From: Streptomyces phaeolivaceus
Lineage (GTDB): Bacteria; Actinomycetota; Actinomycetes; Streptomycetales; Streptomycetaceae
Assembly (NCBI RefSeq): GCF_009184865.1
Contig: NZ_CP045096.1
Location: forward strand, 6,138,001-6,202,000
Direction: 5' to 3'
Length of the DNA: 64,000 nucleotides
Shown here one piece after another: positions 43,340 to 52,302 of the stretch. Position numbers and translations under genes: made by a program. Position 1 is the first letter of the stretch. The number at the start of each line of letters is the position of its first letter. The notes under the pieces were generated by a model. That model was not told the DNA's origin. It did no database searches and worked only from the letters and a program-made list of their open reading frames with translations.

Positions 43340-44149
43340 TCAGAACTGTGCCGTCAGCCCCGCCGCGGCCAGTAGATAAGCTGTCATCGGCGCGTAGAAC
43401 CTCGGGTTGGTGATGTGGTCGTCCAGCGGAACCACCGCCTTGATCGTGCCCTCCACCTCTCCCAGAAACAGCGCCGGATCGTTGCAGTCCGCGTAGCCCA
43501 CCGTCTCGATGCCGCATTGCCCCGCGTGCCCCGTCCATCCGTGATCGGCGACCACCAGGTCCGGTAGTGGCCGCCCTTCCCGGACCATGCCGTCCAGGAT
43601 CGCCGCCATGGGGGCGGGGGAGTGGGTGTGCCGCAGCCTGGCGGCACGCTCCAGCATGGCTACATCGCAGAGCTGGACGACGGTCTGGTCGTCCACGTGC
43701 AGACCGTCCGGAATCTCGACGATCTCGCACCCTGCCGCGTGCAGCGCTGAAGCCGTGGCGCTGTGCACCTCCAGCAGCGCGCCCGGGTGGCCCGTTGCGA
43801 ACAGCACCCGTGCCCTTGCTTCGGCCGCCGTCCGCAGCACCGCCGCCATCCGCTCCAACCCATCGACTGTCAGCTCAGGTGCGATGGTGTCCTGCCCCGA
43901 GCGGTGCTGCGGATCGCTGTTCACCCCGCACCGCTCCACCATGACGGCCAGCACGTCACGTTCGTCGGTCCAGCGGTTGCCCAGGTCCAGGCCGAGCCAC
44001 ATGTGCCGGTCGCCGCTTGCGAGTTTGCGGTAGTGGGAAAGGTTGATCTCCCGAGGAGTGGCGACGTTGCCCGCGGTGCGGGTTCGGACGAGGTGGTCGA
44101 TGAGCTCGGCACGGCTGGGCACGGCACTGGGTATGGGCATGTGGGCCAT
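43340..44149 (-). CDS. Putative phosphatase-type protein
   Basis: This protein of about 269 residues resembles Streptomyces proteins annotated as phosphatases. Visible segments are HMWLGLDLGNRWTDERDVLA, RVLFATGHPGALLEVH, PDLVVADHGWTGHAGQ and VPLDDHITNP, with His and Asp residues that could bind metal. ATG 44149 (or 44140) gives the usual start; the frame extends further without support. It converges on the coupling-protein gene and may be a resident chromosomal gene. The substrate is unknown. Confidence 0.55.
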   Translation of the reverse strand: MAHMPIPSAVPSRAELIDHLVRTRTAGNVATPREINLSHYRKLASGDRHMWLGLDLGNRWTDERDVLAVMVERCGVNSDPQHRSGQDTIAPELTVDGLERMAAVLRTAAEARARVLFATGHPGALLEVHSATASALHAAGCEIVEIPDGLHVDDQTVVQLCDVAMLERAARLRHTHSPAPMAAILDGMVREGRPLPDLVVADHGWTGHAGQCGIETVGYADCNDPALFLGEVEGTIKAVVPLDDHITNPRFYAPMTAYLLAAAGLTAQF

Positions 44150-44780
44150 TGTCGCGCCTGCCGCAACCGGGACACAGCGAAGGGGCTCTGCGTGGGCCGT
44201 GCGACCGTCGTCGCGGGTGCCGGCCGACTTGTGCACTACGGGTGGCGGCGCCGGCCGGTCGGTACGGTGCAGGCCGGGGCGTACAGGCCCGGTACCAGCG
44301 GGGCCGAGCGTGCACAGCCCCAGAGCGCCCTCCCCACGGACGGTGCCGAGAAGGGGGCCGGTGGGCAGGCTCCGGAGCGTGATGCCCGACGCCGTGGACG
44401 GTGTTGCAGGGCCCGGACGAGTGGTGAGGCGTCTGCGGCGAGGAGAGGGACGGCGAACGCGGGCGGTACGGTCACCCCTGCCAGAGGCCGATTCCGCGGT
44501 TGGGCACGGGTAATCACTCTGGGCGTGAGGAGTGGCACCAAGGCCATGCCCATGGTCCCCGGGTGAGCGCCAGACAGGGCTTCACGCGGGCTTCGCACCA
44601 GGCGGTCATCCCGGTACGACCAGGACTCCGCGTTTTTGTCCAGTTGCGGGGCGTTCAGCACGCCGCGCTGGGGCGGTGGGGAAGGGCGCTCGAATCGATG
44701 GATATGCCGGTGATCCGGTGAGGTGGAATACTCGCTCCCTGAGGGCCGGAATCAGTGCTCCACAAGGAAAGGAAGCGAAG
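44150..44780. other. Spacer between divergent genes
   Basis: About 630 bases between the phosphatase-like gene and the AAA ATPase gene. Long frames exist on both strands but none shows family similarity, and the frame continuous with the ATPase upstream of 44781 looks non-coding in composition. It should contain both promoters; I cannot place them. Confidence 0.4.
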
Positions 44781-46481
44781 TTGGGGGCGTCGTGGTATGC
44801 CACGAGGAAGTCCGAGCGGGCCTGGATCGAAGGTGTCGGGTTCTTGCGGCAGGGTCGGACGGACTTGGCCGTGCAGCGCTTCGAACTGGCGCTGCAGCAC
44901 GATCCGTTCGCCGCCGACGCCTGGCTGGGACTGCATGCCGCCGGGCATCGTCAGGCGGAGGCCGTAGAGGCGATGTCACAGCACAGGGGTTCCTTCGGTG
45001 CTCTGCGCACCAAGCACAGCATGCAGTTGAAGTCCCAATTCGACCTCGGTTTCTATGTGACGTTCCGGCTGGAGACCGCGCGTGACCTCTGGCTCGCCAC
45101 CATGGCGGGGCTTCTGGGCGAACGGCGGCTGGGCGAGGCGTGGCAGTCCATCGCGGAGGCGCAACTGGACTGCGACGAGACGCGATTCGTGTGTACGAGA
45201 TACGCCTTCCTGAAGCAGGACTGGCCGCTGGTCCTGCATTTCTCGCGGAACATCACCGACGCGTTCCTCCGGGACGAGGCTCAACTCTATGTGGCCAGAG
45301 CCCTGGTGGAGCAGCACGTCTTCCATGAGGCGATCAGCACCCTCGCTCCGCTTCCGCAGGCCCTGGAGAAGGAGAGCCGTTTCGAGGGAGAGGTCGCCTA
45401 TGTGCGGGGCCTCGCGCTCGACGGGCTGGACAGGCCGGAGGAGGCACTGCGGCATTTCCAGTACGCGTTCCGCTGTTTTCCCACCCTCGCCGATGTCGCC
45501 ACCCGAGCCAAGGCCGTCACCGTCCCGGCCACCGACACCCCGGACCAGGAGGCGCCGCCCAAGGCGGTGTCCACGAAGGGCGCTTCGGCCACCCCCGATG
45601 TCGTCACCCGGGAGTTGTGGCTCAGCGAGGCGATGGAGCTGCTGGACGGCATGGTCGGCCTGGAGCCGGTCAAGCGTCAACTGCGCACACTCGTCGCTCA
45701 GTTGCGCATGACCGCCGTACGACGGGAGCAGGGTCTGCCCTCCAGTTCGGGGCCGCAGCACTTCGTGTTCGCCGGGCCGCCGGGCACGGGCAAGACCACT
45801 GTGGCCCGGGTGCTCGGCAAGGTGTTCGCCGGCCTCGGACTGCTGGAGCGCGGACACGTGGTGGAGACACAACGTGTCGACCTTGTCGGCCGGCATCTCG
45901 GCGAGACGGCCATCAAGACGAGCAAAGTGATCGATTCCGCGCTGGGCGGCCTGCTGTTCATCGACGAGGCATACGCGTTGTCGAACAGTGGCTATTCCGG
46001 CGGCGACGCCTTCGGTGACGAAGCGCTGCAGGTTCTGCTCAAGCGTGCCGAGGACGACCGGGACCGACTGGTCGTCATCCTGGCCGGCTACCCGGACGAG
46101 ATCAACGCGCTGCTGGCCACCAATCCCGGACTGGCCTCACGGTTCACGACCCGCGTGAACTTTCCCTCGTACTCCGCCGATGAGCTCGTGCGGATCTCCC
46201 ACGGTTTCTTCGACTCCCAAGGCGATGTCCTCGACGAGGATGCCGCCATGGCACTCCGGGGCCACTGCGAGCGGGCCGTGGACGACGGTCTCGTCGATCG
46301 GCTGGGCAACGGCCGTTTCGCTCGTGAACTGTGCCGGAAGTCCGCGGCACTTCGCGATCTGCGCCTGTACGACCTCTATGGGGGTTCCGACACACCCACC
46401 CGGGAGGAGATCGTCACCGTACGCCTCGCGGACGTCTCGGCCGCGTACCGGGAGCTGCACGACAGCGCGATCGCCCCCTGA
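44781..46481 (+). CDS. TPR-AAA+ ATPase (CbbX/SpoVK/EccA-like)
   Basis: This protein of about 566 residues has an N-terminal helical TPR-like half (FLRQGRTDLAVQRFELALQHD, then VRGLALDGLDRPEEALRHFQ) and a C-terminal CbxX/CfxQ AAA domain: Walker A AGPPGTGKTTVARVLG with Lys338, Walker B LLFIDEAYAL, and the arginine-finger region NPGLASRFTTRVNFP. EccA of type VII secretion has the same layout. TTG 44781 follows GGAAAGGAAG. Here it probably energises assembly or remodelling in the secretion block. Confidence 0.8.
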   Translation: MGASWYATRKSERAWIEGVGFLRQGRTDLAVQRFELALQHDPFAADAWLGLHAAGHRQAEAVEAMSQHRGSFGALRTKHSMQLKSQFDLGFYVTFRLETARDLWLATMAGLLGERRLGEAWQSIAEAQLDCDETRFVCTRYAFLKQDWPLVLHFSRNITDAFLRDEAQLYVARALVEQHVFHEAISTLAPLPQALEKESRFEGEVAYVRGLALDGLDRPEEALRHFQYAFRCFPTLADVATRAKAVTVPATDTPDQEAPPKAVSTKGASATPDVVTRELWLSEAMELLDGMVGLEPVKRQLRTLVAQLRMTAVRREQGLPSSSGPQHFVFAGPPGTGKTTVARVLGKVFAGLGLLERGHVVETQRVDLVGRHLGETAIKTSKVIDSALGGLLFIDEAYALSNSGYSGGDAFGDEALQVLLKRAEDDRDRLVVILAGYPDEINALLATNPGLASRFTTRVNFPSYSADELVRISHGFFDSQGDVLDEDAAMALRGHCERAVDDGLVDRLGNGRFARELCRKSAALRDLRLYDLYGGSDTPTREEIVTVRLADVSAAYRELHDSAIAP

Positions 46482-46495
46482 ACGGCGTGCCGCCC

Positions 46496-46514
46496 GACCC
46501 GGCCGAACCGGGTC
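46496..46514. terminator. Bidirectional hairpin between convergent genes
   Basis: GACCCGG and CCGGGTC form a perfect 7-base stem with a 5-base loop between the stop of the AAA ATPase and the convergent small gene. No T-run follows. Function as a shared terminator is inferred from position. Confidence 0.5.
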
Positions 46515-46776
46515 AGGCGAGCTGTTCCGTCGATCCGTCCGGGTGGACGAGAAGATGGATCGTGCTGCCGAAGCGGTCGTCCGTGATGGCCGCCAGAGCG
46601 GGACCCCCCAGCTGCTGGGCGCGCTGCTGGAGGATCGAGAGGACGACGTCCTGGATGTCGCCGTAGGGCGGGGCGGTCACCGGAACGCCGTCGACCAGAC
46701 CGGCGTTGGGCGAGAAGACCCGTATCTGGGCGCCCTGCACATCGGGCGTGCCTGAGGGGTGGGGCGCTTCAGTCAT
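46513..46776 (-). CDS. Small unknown protein of the secretion block
   Basis: This 87-residue protein has no family I recognise. It contains VLSILQQRAQQLGGPALAAI and ends STIHLLVHPDGSTEQLA, suggesting a small alpha/beta fold. ATG 46776 is preceded by AAAGGAAG, so expression is credible. It lies immediately downstream of the WhiB-fusion gene on the same strand. Confidence 0.65.
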   Translation of the reverse strand: MTEAPHPSGTPDVQGAQIRVFSPNAGLVDGVPVTAPPYGDIQDVVLSILQQRAQQLGGPALAAITDDRFGSTIHLLVHPDGSTEQLA

Positions 46777-46825
46777 CGTTTCTTCCTTTCGGCCGGTCTC
46801 CCGGCCGGGGCCGCTCCGGCACGGG

Positions 46826-48307
46826 TCAGCCGCTCGTGGTCTCTTTTCCGTCGACCAGGTTGTGGAGACGGACGTACGTGCCCCGTGAGACACGTTCCAG
46901 CTGACCGGACTTGACCAGAGTGGACAGTATGTTGCTGATGGTCTTCGAGGTGGCACCGTACCGGCTGGGCGGCATCAGGTGCAGCACGTCGCCGGCCGAG
47001 AACGCGCCGGGGAAGGTCGCCACGGTCCGCACCACGGCGGCACGGACGCTGGATGTGACCGCCGGATGATCGCGCGGCCCGGCGTCCGCGGAACCGTCAC
47101 CGCGCGAGCTGAGCGACTGGGAACCGTTGCCGACCGGCGCGCAGTTCGTGTCGATGCGGGGCAGGAAGGCCCGAAGCTCGTGCAGCGCCGTCCGGACCGT
47201 CTCCAACCGGGGATCGCGGTCCCCGTCGGTCGTGGCCGTCAGCATGGTGGCCACCTTCTCTATGTTGGAGAGGGGAAGGATCAGATCACGCAGCAGCGGT
47301 CGCAGGAAGTCGCGTCGCAGCGCGGCCACGGGGTCGGTCATCGCGAGCTTGACGCCCACGGAACCGGTGAGGACGGACGGAGCGCTCGCCTCGTCGGTCT
47401 CGCCCGAGCCGACCGAGGAACCGTCGTCCGCCGGCAGCATGGACACCATGACCGCCCGCAGCTCGCGGATGCTGTTCAGCGTCTCGGGCGCGACATCGCC
47501 GCCGGGCACCCTTGTCAGCATGGCGGCGACCTGCTCGACGCTGAGCACCGCGGGCAGCGCGGACCGCACCAGAGGGCCCAGTACGGCCTGTCGCACGGCC
47601 TCGGCCGGGTCCTCCAGCGAGAAGGCGATCCGTTGTCCGGAGTCGACCCCTGCCATCGGATCTTCGTCCCTGCCTTCCAACGGTGCTTCCGTCCTCGACG
47701 GGATGTCCGGTCGCGCCGGTGCCGGCGCGTATGCCTCTGCCTGTGCCTCCGCCTGTGCCTCCTTCAACAGGTCCTGCTGTCGGTCCTGTTGCTCCTGAAG
47801 CATGTCAAAAGCGTCCAGGATCTGTTCCAGTTCGGGAATGCCTTGATCGCCGGGAGGTCGAAACGGAACCGAACCGCCGACACGTGATCGCAGGCGAGCG
47901 AGCCGCCAGGGTGCGGACGTGCAGCCGGAGCGGGTCGTGTCACGGTGGGGAAGATCCCCGTTCTCGTCGCCGATGCCGAGTCGGCGGCGGATCCAGCGAC
48001 GGTCCTCGGCGGTGGTCGCGGCCGTGTAGCCGTACGGCTCGGCGTGCGCGATCGCGTCCTGGAGGCACTCGGCCCACAGTGGACAGGACGCGCACAAGTC
48101 GCGTGCGGTGTGCAGAAGTACCAGGTGGTGACGGCGCTGACTCGCTGATTCCTCGGGCATGGGCCGGGCGTTCTCCAGCAGTGGGTGCTGGAACACGTCA
48201 GGGCGCCGCTGGCAGGACACCGCGGCATCGGGGACGCGAGACCGTATGGGCTTGCGCGAGGACGGTACAGGTGGTGCGAACAGTGCCGTATGGCTTGCCA
48301 TACGCAT
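46826..48307 (-). CDS. WhiB-domain protein fused to a winged-helix tail
   Basis: This 493-residue protein starts with a Wbl domain having four cysteines (Cys32, Cys72, Cys75, Cys81, with CASCPLWAEC), as needed for a 4Fe-4S cluster. The usual Gly-Trp turn reads YGYTAATT instead. A long middle region (about 150-390) has two similar helical modules (LGPLVRSALPAVLSVEQVAAMLTRV and RPLLRDLILPLSNIEKVATMLTA). The last 70 residues look like a winged helix (GATSKTISNILSTLVKSGQLERV). Ordinary Wbl proteins have about 80-130 residues. It probably regulates the adjacent secretion genes. ATG 48307 follows GGGGGA. Confidence 0.72.
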   Translation of the reverse strand: MRMASHTALFAPPVPSSRKPIRSRVPDAAVSCQRRPDVFQHPLLENARPMPEESASQRRHHLVLLHTARDLCASCPLWAECLQDAIAHAEPYGYTAATTAEDRRWIRRRLGIGDENGDLPHRDTTRSGCTSAPWRLARLRSRVGGSVPFRPPGDQGIPELEQILDAFDMLQEQQDRQQDLLKEAQAEAQAEAYAPAPARPDIPSRTEAPLEGRDEDPMAGVDSGQRIAFSLEDPAEAVRQAVLGPLVRSALPAVLSVEQVAAMLTRVPGGDVAPETLNSIRELRAVMVSMLPADDGSSVGSGETDEASAPSVLTGSVGVKLAMTDPVAALRRDFLRPLLRDLILPLSNIEKVATMLTATTDGDRDPRLETVRTALHELRAFLPRIDTNCAPVGNGSQSLSSRGDGSADAGPRDHPAVTSSVRAAVVRTVATFPGAFSAGDVLHLMPPSRYGATSKTISNILSTLVKSGQLERVSRGTYVRLHNLVDGKETTSG

Positions 48308-48334
48308 GTGTGTAATCCCCCGTGATGATCTATG

Positions 48335-48364
48335 ATCACAAGGAACTCTAGAGCAATCTGTCAA
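48335..48364 (-). promoter_or_regulatory. Candidate promoter of the WhiB-fusion gene
   Basis: On the minus strand TTGACA (48364-48359) and TGTGAT (48340-48335) are 18 bases apart, close to the housekeeping consensus. A near-palindrome TGATCATAGATCATCA follows the -10 box, between it and the gene, and could be an operator. Confidence 0.5.
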
Positions 48365-48434
48365 CCGTGCGCAACGCACATGCAAATGATCCGGTTCGTT
48401 CACGCATAGGCGAATCGAGACATTCATGGCCGCG

Positions 48435-49121
48435 TCAACTGTCCTTGCCTGTACGGCCCTTGCGGCCGGACCAGCTGCCGGAAGCCTTCCGCGTCCCGTT
48501 GCGCACGGCCTGTGCGCCGCCGCCGCGCAAAGTCAGGACCACGCTGACCCCGACGAATCCGATGGGGACGCCGGCCTCCGGCCAGACCATCCCCACACCC
48601 GACGCGACAGCGATGATCAGATCGGCGCCCACGACCGTGACGCCGCGTCCTCCGGGGTGGTTCTTCGGGATCCAGGCGCCGAGGAGCGCCATGCCGGCGA
48701 GCGCCCAGTACCCGAACACCGCCTCTCCGCTGACGATCGCCGAGGTGCCCCAGCGAGCCGCTTCGCCGGCCGCGGCGAAGTAGCTGGTCATCCCGGCGGT
48801 GAGCAGCGTGGACGTGAGAGCCAGCAGCAGTTGTCGCCGCCGCCGCAGCGACCAGACGGCCAGTCCCAGCGTGAGCAGCCCGCAGACCGCGACGAAGGAC
48901 GAGCCGCTCGACGACGCGAGCGCGAACAGGGTGTAGGCGGCGGCGAACCCGAAGGCGATACGGGGGAGGAGTCTGACGGCCCACGCGTCGTTGCGGTCCT
49001 GGCGGACGAAGCGCCGGAGCAGGGCCGAGGCACTCCCCCTCTCCCCGCGCTGCCGTCCCGCCGGGCCCGGTTTCGTCGTCGGCTTCTCTCCGGCGCGGGG
49101 TTCCCGCGTCCCCGTTCTCAT
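48435..49121 (-). CDS. Membrane protein of unknown function
   Basis: This 228-residue protein has a basic N-terminus of about 45 residues and six or so hydrophobic segments (for example IAFGFAAAYTLFALASS, FVAVCGLLTLGLAVWSL and GADLIIAVASGVGMVW), ending in a basic tail. It shows no recognised family. Its location at the head of the minus-strand secretion genes suggests an accessory membrane component. Confidence 0.65.
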   Translation of the reverse strand: MRTGTREPRAGEKPTTKPGPAGRQRGERGSASALLRRFVRQDRNDAWAVRLLPRIAFGFAAAYTLFALASSSGSSFVAVCGLLTLGLAVWSLRRRRQLLLALTSTLLTAGMTSYFAAAGEAARWGTSAIVSGEAVFGYWALAGMALLGAWIPKNHPGGRGVTVVGADLIIAVASGVGMVWPEAGVPIGFVGVSVVLTLRGGGAQAVRNGTRKASGSWSGRKGRTGKDS

Positions 49122-49295
49122 GAGATTTCACCGGTGGCCGGGCGTCCCGTGCCGATACGCACGGTCGCCTCGGCCCGACGGCTGTATGTACGGCCGGTGT
49201 TCAGTGCGGGCACGGGTGCCTCCTCGATGTGGAGAGGGACGGACGGTGGGGGAAGGGGCGGGGGCGCCGCGGTGGCGGCGGCGCCCCCGCGTCCG

Positions 49296-51665
49296 CTACG
49301 GATTGCCCGAGTTGCTCACACGGCCGCCGGAGCCTCCGCCGTTGGCGCCGGACCCGGTGCCGCCGCCCGAGCCGCCGCTGTTGCCCCCGGAGCCCCCGGA
49401 GCCCCCGGAACTCCCGCCGGAGCCGCCGCCGCTGTTGCCGCCGGAGCCACCCGTGCCTCCGCCGGAGCCACCCGTGCCTCCGCCGGAGCCACCCGTGCCT
49501 CCGCCGGAGCCACCCGTGCCCCCGCCGGAGCCGCCTGTGTTGCCGGACGCGCCCCCGGAGCCCCCGCTTCCGCCGGAGCCGGTGCCGCCGCTGCCCGAAC
49601 CGCTGACACGACCGCCGCGCCCTGTGCCGGTGGAACCCGATCCGCCGTTGGACCCGGAGCCACCGTTGGAGCCGGAGCCACCGTTGGACCCGGAGCCGCC
49701 GGACGTGCCCGGGGTGCCGCTGCCGCCCGAACCGGGTTGGTTGGCGCCCTGGTTCGCTCCCTGGTTCGGGTTCTGCGGTGGGTTGCCGCTGTTGCGCCTG
49801 CGTTGAACGGCGTTCCGTCCCGCACGCCAGGCGCGTCCGACCGTCTGCTCCCCGGTCCAGGCCGCTGTCTTCTTCGCTCCGGTGGCCGCCACCCGGCCCG
49901 TACCCACCGCGGCGCCCACCGCCGCCTGGCCCGGACGCTGCATGGCGCCGTCTCGCCTGCCGACCCGCCAGTCCGGGCCTCCCCTGGCGATGGGCCTGGG
50001 AGTCGGATCGATCTGACCGCCCCCGAACGCCGGGGAGAACTCCCCGCTCGTCAGCTTCTCGATGAGCTTCCGGATCATCATCACCACGGCGATGCTGACC
50101 AGCATGAGCAGCAGCAGCTGGCTGCCCAGCGCGATGTCCGCCGGGAAGATCATCTGATACAGGACCAGCAGCAGGGTCAGGACCACGCTGAAGCCCGCCC
50201 GCAGCACGAAACTGTGCACGAAGGCCTCCAACCACCCCCTGAGCAGCTTCTGCTGTGAGGGATGCATACCGATGGCGGCGACCAGGGGGAGCATCACGAT
50301 GAGGATCAGAGTGACGGCGTGCCAGAGGAGGGTGAGTCCGCTGAGGATGATGACCATCGTGCCCACGACGAAGGAGGCGAGGAGGGAGTAGAACGCCACA
50401 CCCACCCGGGCCCCGGCGTTCTTGCCCGCCCAGGTGTCGAACGCCACCGGGTAGATCTTCTGGTCCTCGGTGTCGTCGGGGTCGATGTCCTCACCACCCG
50501 CGATGTCCTTGCGGATGGGCACCCACTCGTCCTCCTCCTTGTTCAGATTCTTGCCGAGGTCCTTGTTGGTCTCGGACTGGGCCACGAGCTGACGGACGCG
50601 GAGATCCTCGCAACGGGCGCCCTTGCCGTAGTCGCAGGTCCTGTTCTTGTCGTCCGGGACGCACACACCCCCGCTGACCTTCCCGTCACCCTCCTTCTTG
50701 AAGATGCAGTTCTTGCCCGGCGCACCGAACTGCCCCAGGGCCCAGGGACGGAAGATGAGCGTGTCGTACATGGCACAACTCGACTGCCGCAGACCCTTGT
50801 TGTAATCGTCCTTCAGATCGCAGGGCGGCTGCATCTCGCCCGACACACCGGCCAGGGCGGTCGACATCAAGGCCGTGTTGGCGTCTCCGATATGGGTGTC
50901 GGACCACGTCACGAACCTGTCGTAGTTGCCGCCGGTGAGGAAGGCCATGACGCCGATGATGCTGAGCGCGGCCCAGGAGACACCGGCCCACACCTCACGG
51001 GTGTCGCCGGCGCGCCACTTGGTGAACACCCACAGGCCGACGAGCAGGATCATGATGACCACGGCCGGTTGCAGCACGTTGTCCTTGAGCGTCGTCACGA
51101 CGCTGTCGCGGCCCTCGTACAGGCCCGCCATCGGGCTCGGGTTGGAAGCGGTCTCCTTGATGGAGATCGACATCCGAGTGAAGAACTTCGTGAACGTGAA
51201 GATGGTGTCGGCCGCGCCGTTGTAGACCAGGTCCATCACGGCGCAGCTGTCGGCTCCGCTCCCGATGTCGCCGTTGTCCTCGGAGGCGTCGCCCCTGCCC
51301 TTGAAGGTCTGGGAGAAGTTCAGCCCGCGCAAGCCGTTCAGCTCGTACATCGTGTACATCTCGGGGGAGCGGGACATCTCCACGGCCCCGGTGACGCTGC
51401 CCCTGATGTTGAGACCCTGCTGGTTCTCCTTCTCGTCCGTCGCCCCCTTGTCCCACTGGTTGTAGGCGGGGAACACGCTCTCGGCGTCGCCCGCCGTGTC
51501 CATCTGGTACTGGTCGTCGCCGGTGAAGTTGCAGGAGAAGTCCGCGTAGGCCGAGGACGGCGCGGCGAGGGTCAGGGATATCAGGGTCAGCGCCACGAAC
51601 AGGACGGCGCGGACGGCCGAGCCCGTCCTGCCGAGCGCGCGGCGCAGCGTGTGGCGCGAGGACAT
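49296..51665 (-). CDS. VirB6/TrbL-like channel protein with Gly/Ser-rich tail
   Basis: This 789-residue protein has a signal-like N-terminus ending near ASSAYA, a large extracytoplasmic portion with paired cysteines, membrane segments at about 205-275 (VVIMILLVGLWVFTKW, SWAALSIIGVMAFLTG) and 430-540, and a basic region. The last 150 residues are almost only Gly, Ser, Thr and Asn, built from tandem repeats (GGSGGGT units). The polytopic core resembles the VirB6/TrbL inner-membrane channel of type IV systems. AAGGAA precedes ATG 51665; the longer upstream frame lacks such a site. Confidence 0.7.
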   Translation of the reverse strand: MSSRHTLRRALGRTGSAVRAVLFVALTLISLTLAAPSSAYADFSCNFTGDDQYQMDTAGDAESVFPAYNQWDKGATDEKENQQGLNIRGSVTGAVEMSRSPEMYTMYELNGLRGLNFSQTFKGRGDASEDNGDIGSGADSCAVMDLVYNGAADTIFTFTKFFTRMSISIKETASNPSPMAGLYEGRDSVVTTLKDNVLQPAVVIMILLVGLWVFTKWRAGDTREVWAGVSWAALSIIGVMAFLTGGNYDRFVTWSDTHIGDANTALMSTALAGVSGEMQPPCDLKDDYNKGLRQSSCAMYDTLIFRPWALGQFGAPGKNCIFKKEGDGKVSGGVCVPDDKNRTCDYGKGARCEDLRVRQLVAQSETNKDLGKNLNKEEDEWVPIRKDIAGGEDIDPDDTEDQKIYPVAFDTWAGKNAGARVGVAFYSLLASFVVGTMVIILSGLTLLWHAVTLILIVMLPLVAAIGMHPSQQKLLRGWLEAFVHSFVLRAGFSVVLTLLLVLYQMIFPADIALGSQLLLLMLVSIAVVMMIRKLIEKLTSGEFSPAFGGGQIDPTPRPIARGGPDWRVGRRDGAMQRPGQAAVGAAVGTGRVAATGAKKTAAWTGEQTVGRAWRAGRNAVQRRRNSGNPPQNPNQGANQGANQPGSGGSGTPGTSGGSGSNGGSGSNGGSGSNGGSGSTGTGRGGRVSGSGSGGTGSGGSGGSGGASGNTGGSGGGTGGSGGGTGGSGGGTGGSGGGTGGSGGNSGGGSGGSSGGSGGSGGNSGGSGGGTGSGANGGGSGGRVSNSGNP
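49441..49524 (+). repeat. Four tandem 21-base units in the channel-protein tail
   Basis: CCGGAGCCACCCGTGCCTCCG occurs at 49441, 49462 and 49483, with one change in a fourth copy at 49504. On the coding (minus) strand it gives GGTGGSG repeats. A similar 18-base repeat lies at about 49640-49700. Copy number should vary by slippage without a frameshift, because both units are multiples of three. Confidence 0.85.
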
Positions 51666-51717
51666 CTGGATTCCTTGGACGAATGCGGACGACGAGAGCC
51701 GGCGGCGCACGAGGCGG

Positions 51718-52251
51718 TCAGTCGGTCGGGAAGTGATCGGTGAGCAGGCAGCCGGAGACGAGCCCCTGCTCCTTCTCGAAGCCGCTCGGAACAGTGAAGT
51801 CCGGATCACAGGTCAGATACTTCAGGCGGGAGGCCTTGAGACCCTCGACCGTGTCGGCGCCCACCGGAACGACCGCGAAGTCCTGTCCCACCAGGAAGCT
51901 CGCGTGACCGTCCCGGTCGGCGGCGGTCTGGAACTTCTTCATGTCCTTGATGGTGAGCAGGGCGATGGGGGCGCCGTTGTCGTCCTGGCAGACGGCGCGT
52001 TCCCCGATGGCCCACGAGGCGTCCGCGGCCTCCTCCTCGCCCCACGCCGTGCTGCGCTCGGAGTCGTCGTACTCGTCGCCCGTGGTGAGGTTCTCACAGG
52101 GGACGAACGTGTCGAGGTAGTCCTCCACGGACGCCATGTCCGACGCGCTCGGCAGATCACTGTCCGACGCCCCCTCGTCGCTCCCGCACGCTCCGACCGC
52201 GGCCAGAGAGACGAGGGCGGCGCCGAGCGCCAGCGTTCGCTTGATTCGCAT
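51718..52251 (-). CDS. Secreted lipoprotein
   Basis: This 177-residue protein has a lipoprotein signal: MRIKRTLALGAALVSLAAVG followed by the lipobox Cys in AVGAC, so lipidation at Cys22 is expected. The mature part starts with an acidic Ser/Asp linker and has three further cysteines (CENL, CQDD, CDPD/SGCLL region) that may pair outside the membrane. Located between the channel protein and the VirB4 ATPase, it may play a VirB7-like anchoring role; this is inferred. Confidence 0.75.
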   Translation of the reverse strand: MRIKRTLALGAALVSLAAVGACGSDEGASDSDLPSASDMASVEDYLDTFVPCENLTTGDEYDDSERSTAWGEEEAADASWAIGERAVCQDDNGAPIALLTIKDMKKFQTAADRDGHASFLVGQDFAVVPVGADTVEGLKASRLKYLTCDPDFTVPSGFEKEQGLVSGCLLTDHFPTD

Positions 52252-52302
52252 GCTGTCCGTTCCGTTCTCCGTGCTGATGAGTGGTGGTGGTGCCCCGGCG
52301 GA

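Noticed and set aside
49441..49524. Regular direct repeats that might suggest a CRISPR array
   Set aside because: The units are contiguous with no spacers and encode Gly/Ser repeats in a long protein. No cas genes are present.
48426..50258. 610-codon plus-strand frame over the membrane and channel genes
   Set aside because: Its Ala/Gly-rich translation mirrors the repeat-bearing channel gene on the other strand and has no recognisable domain.
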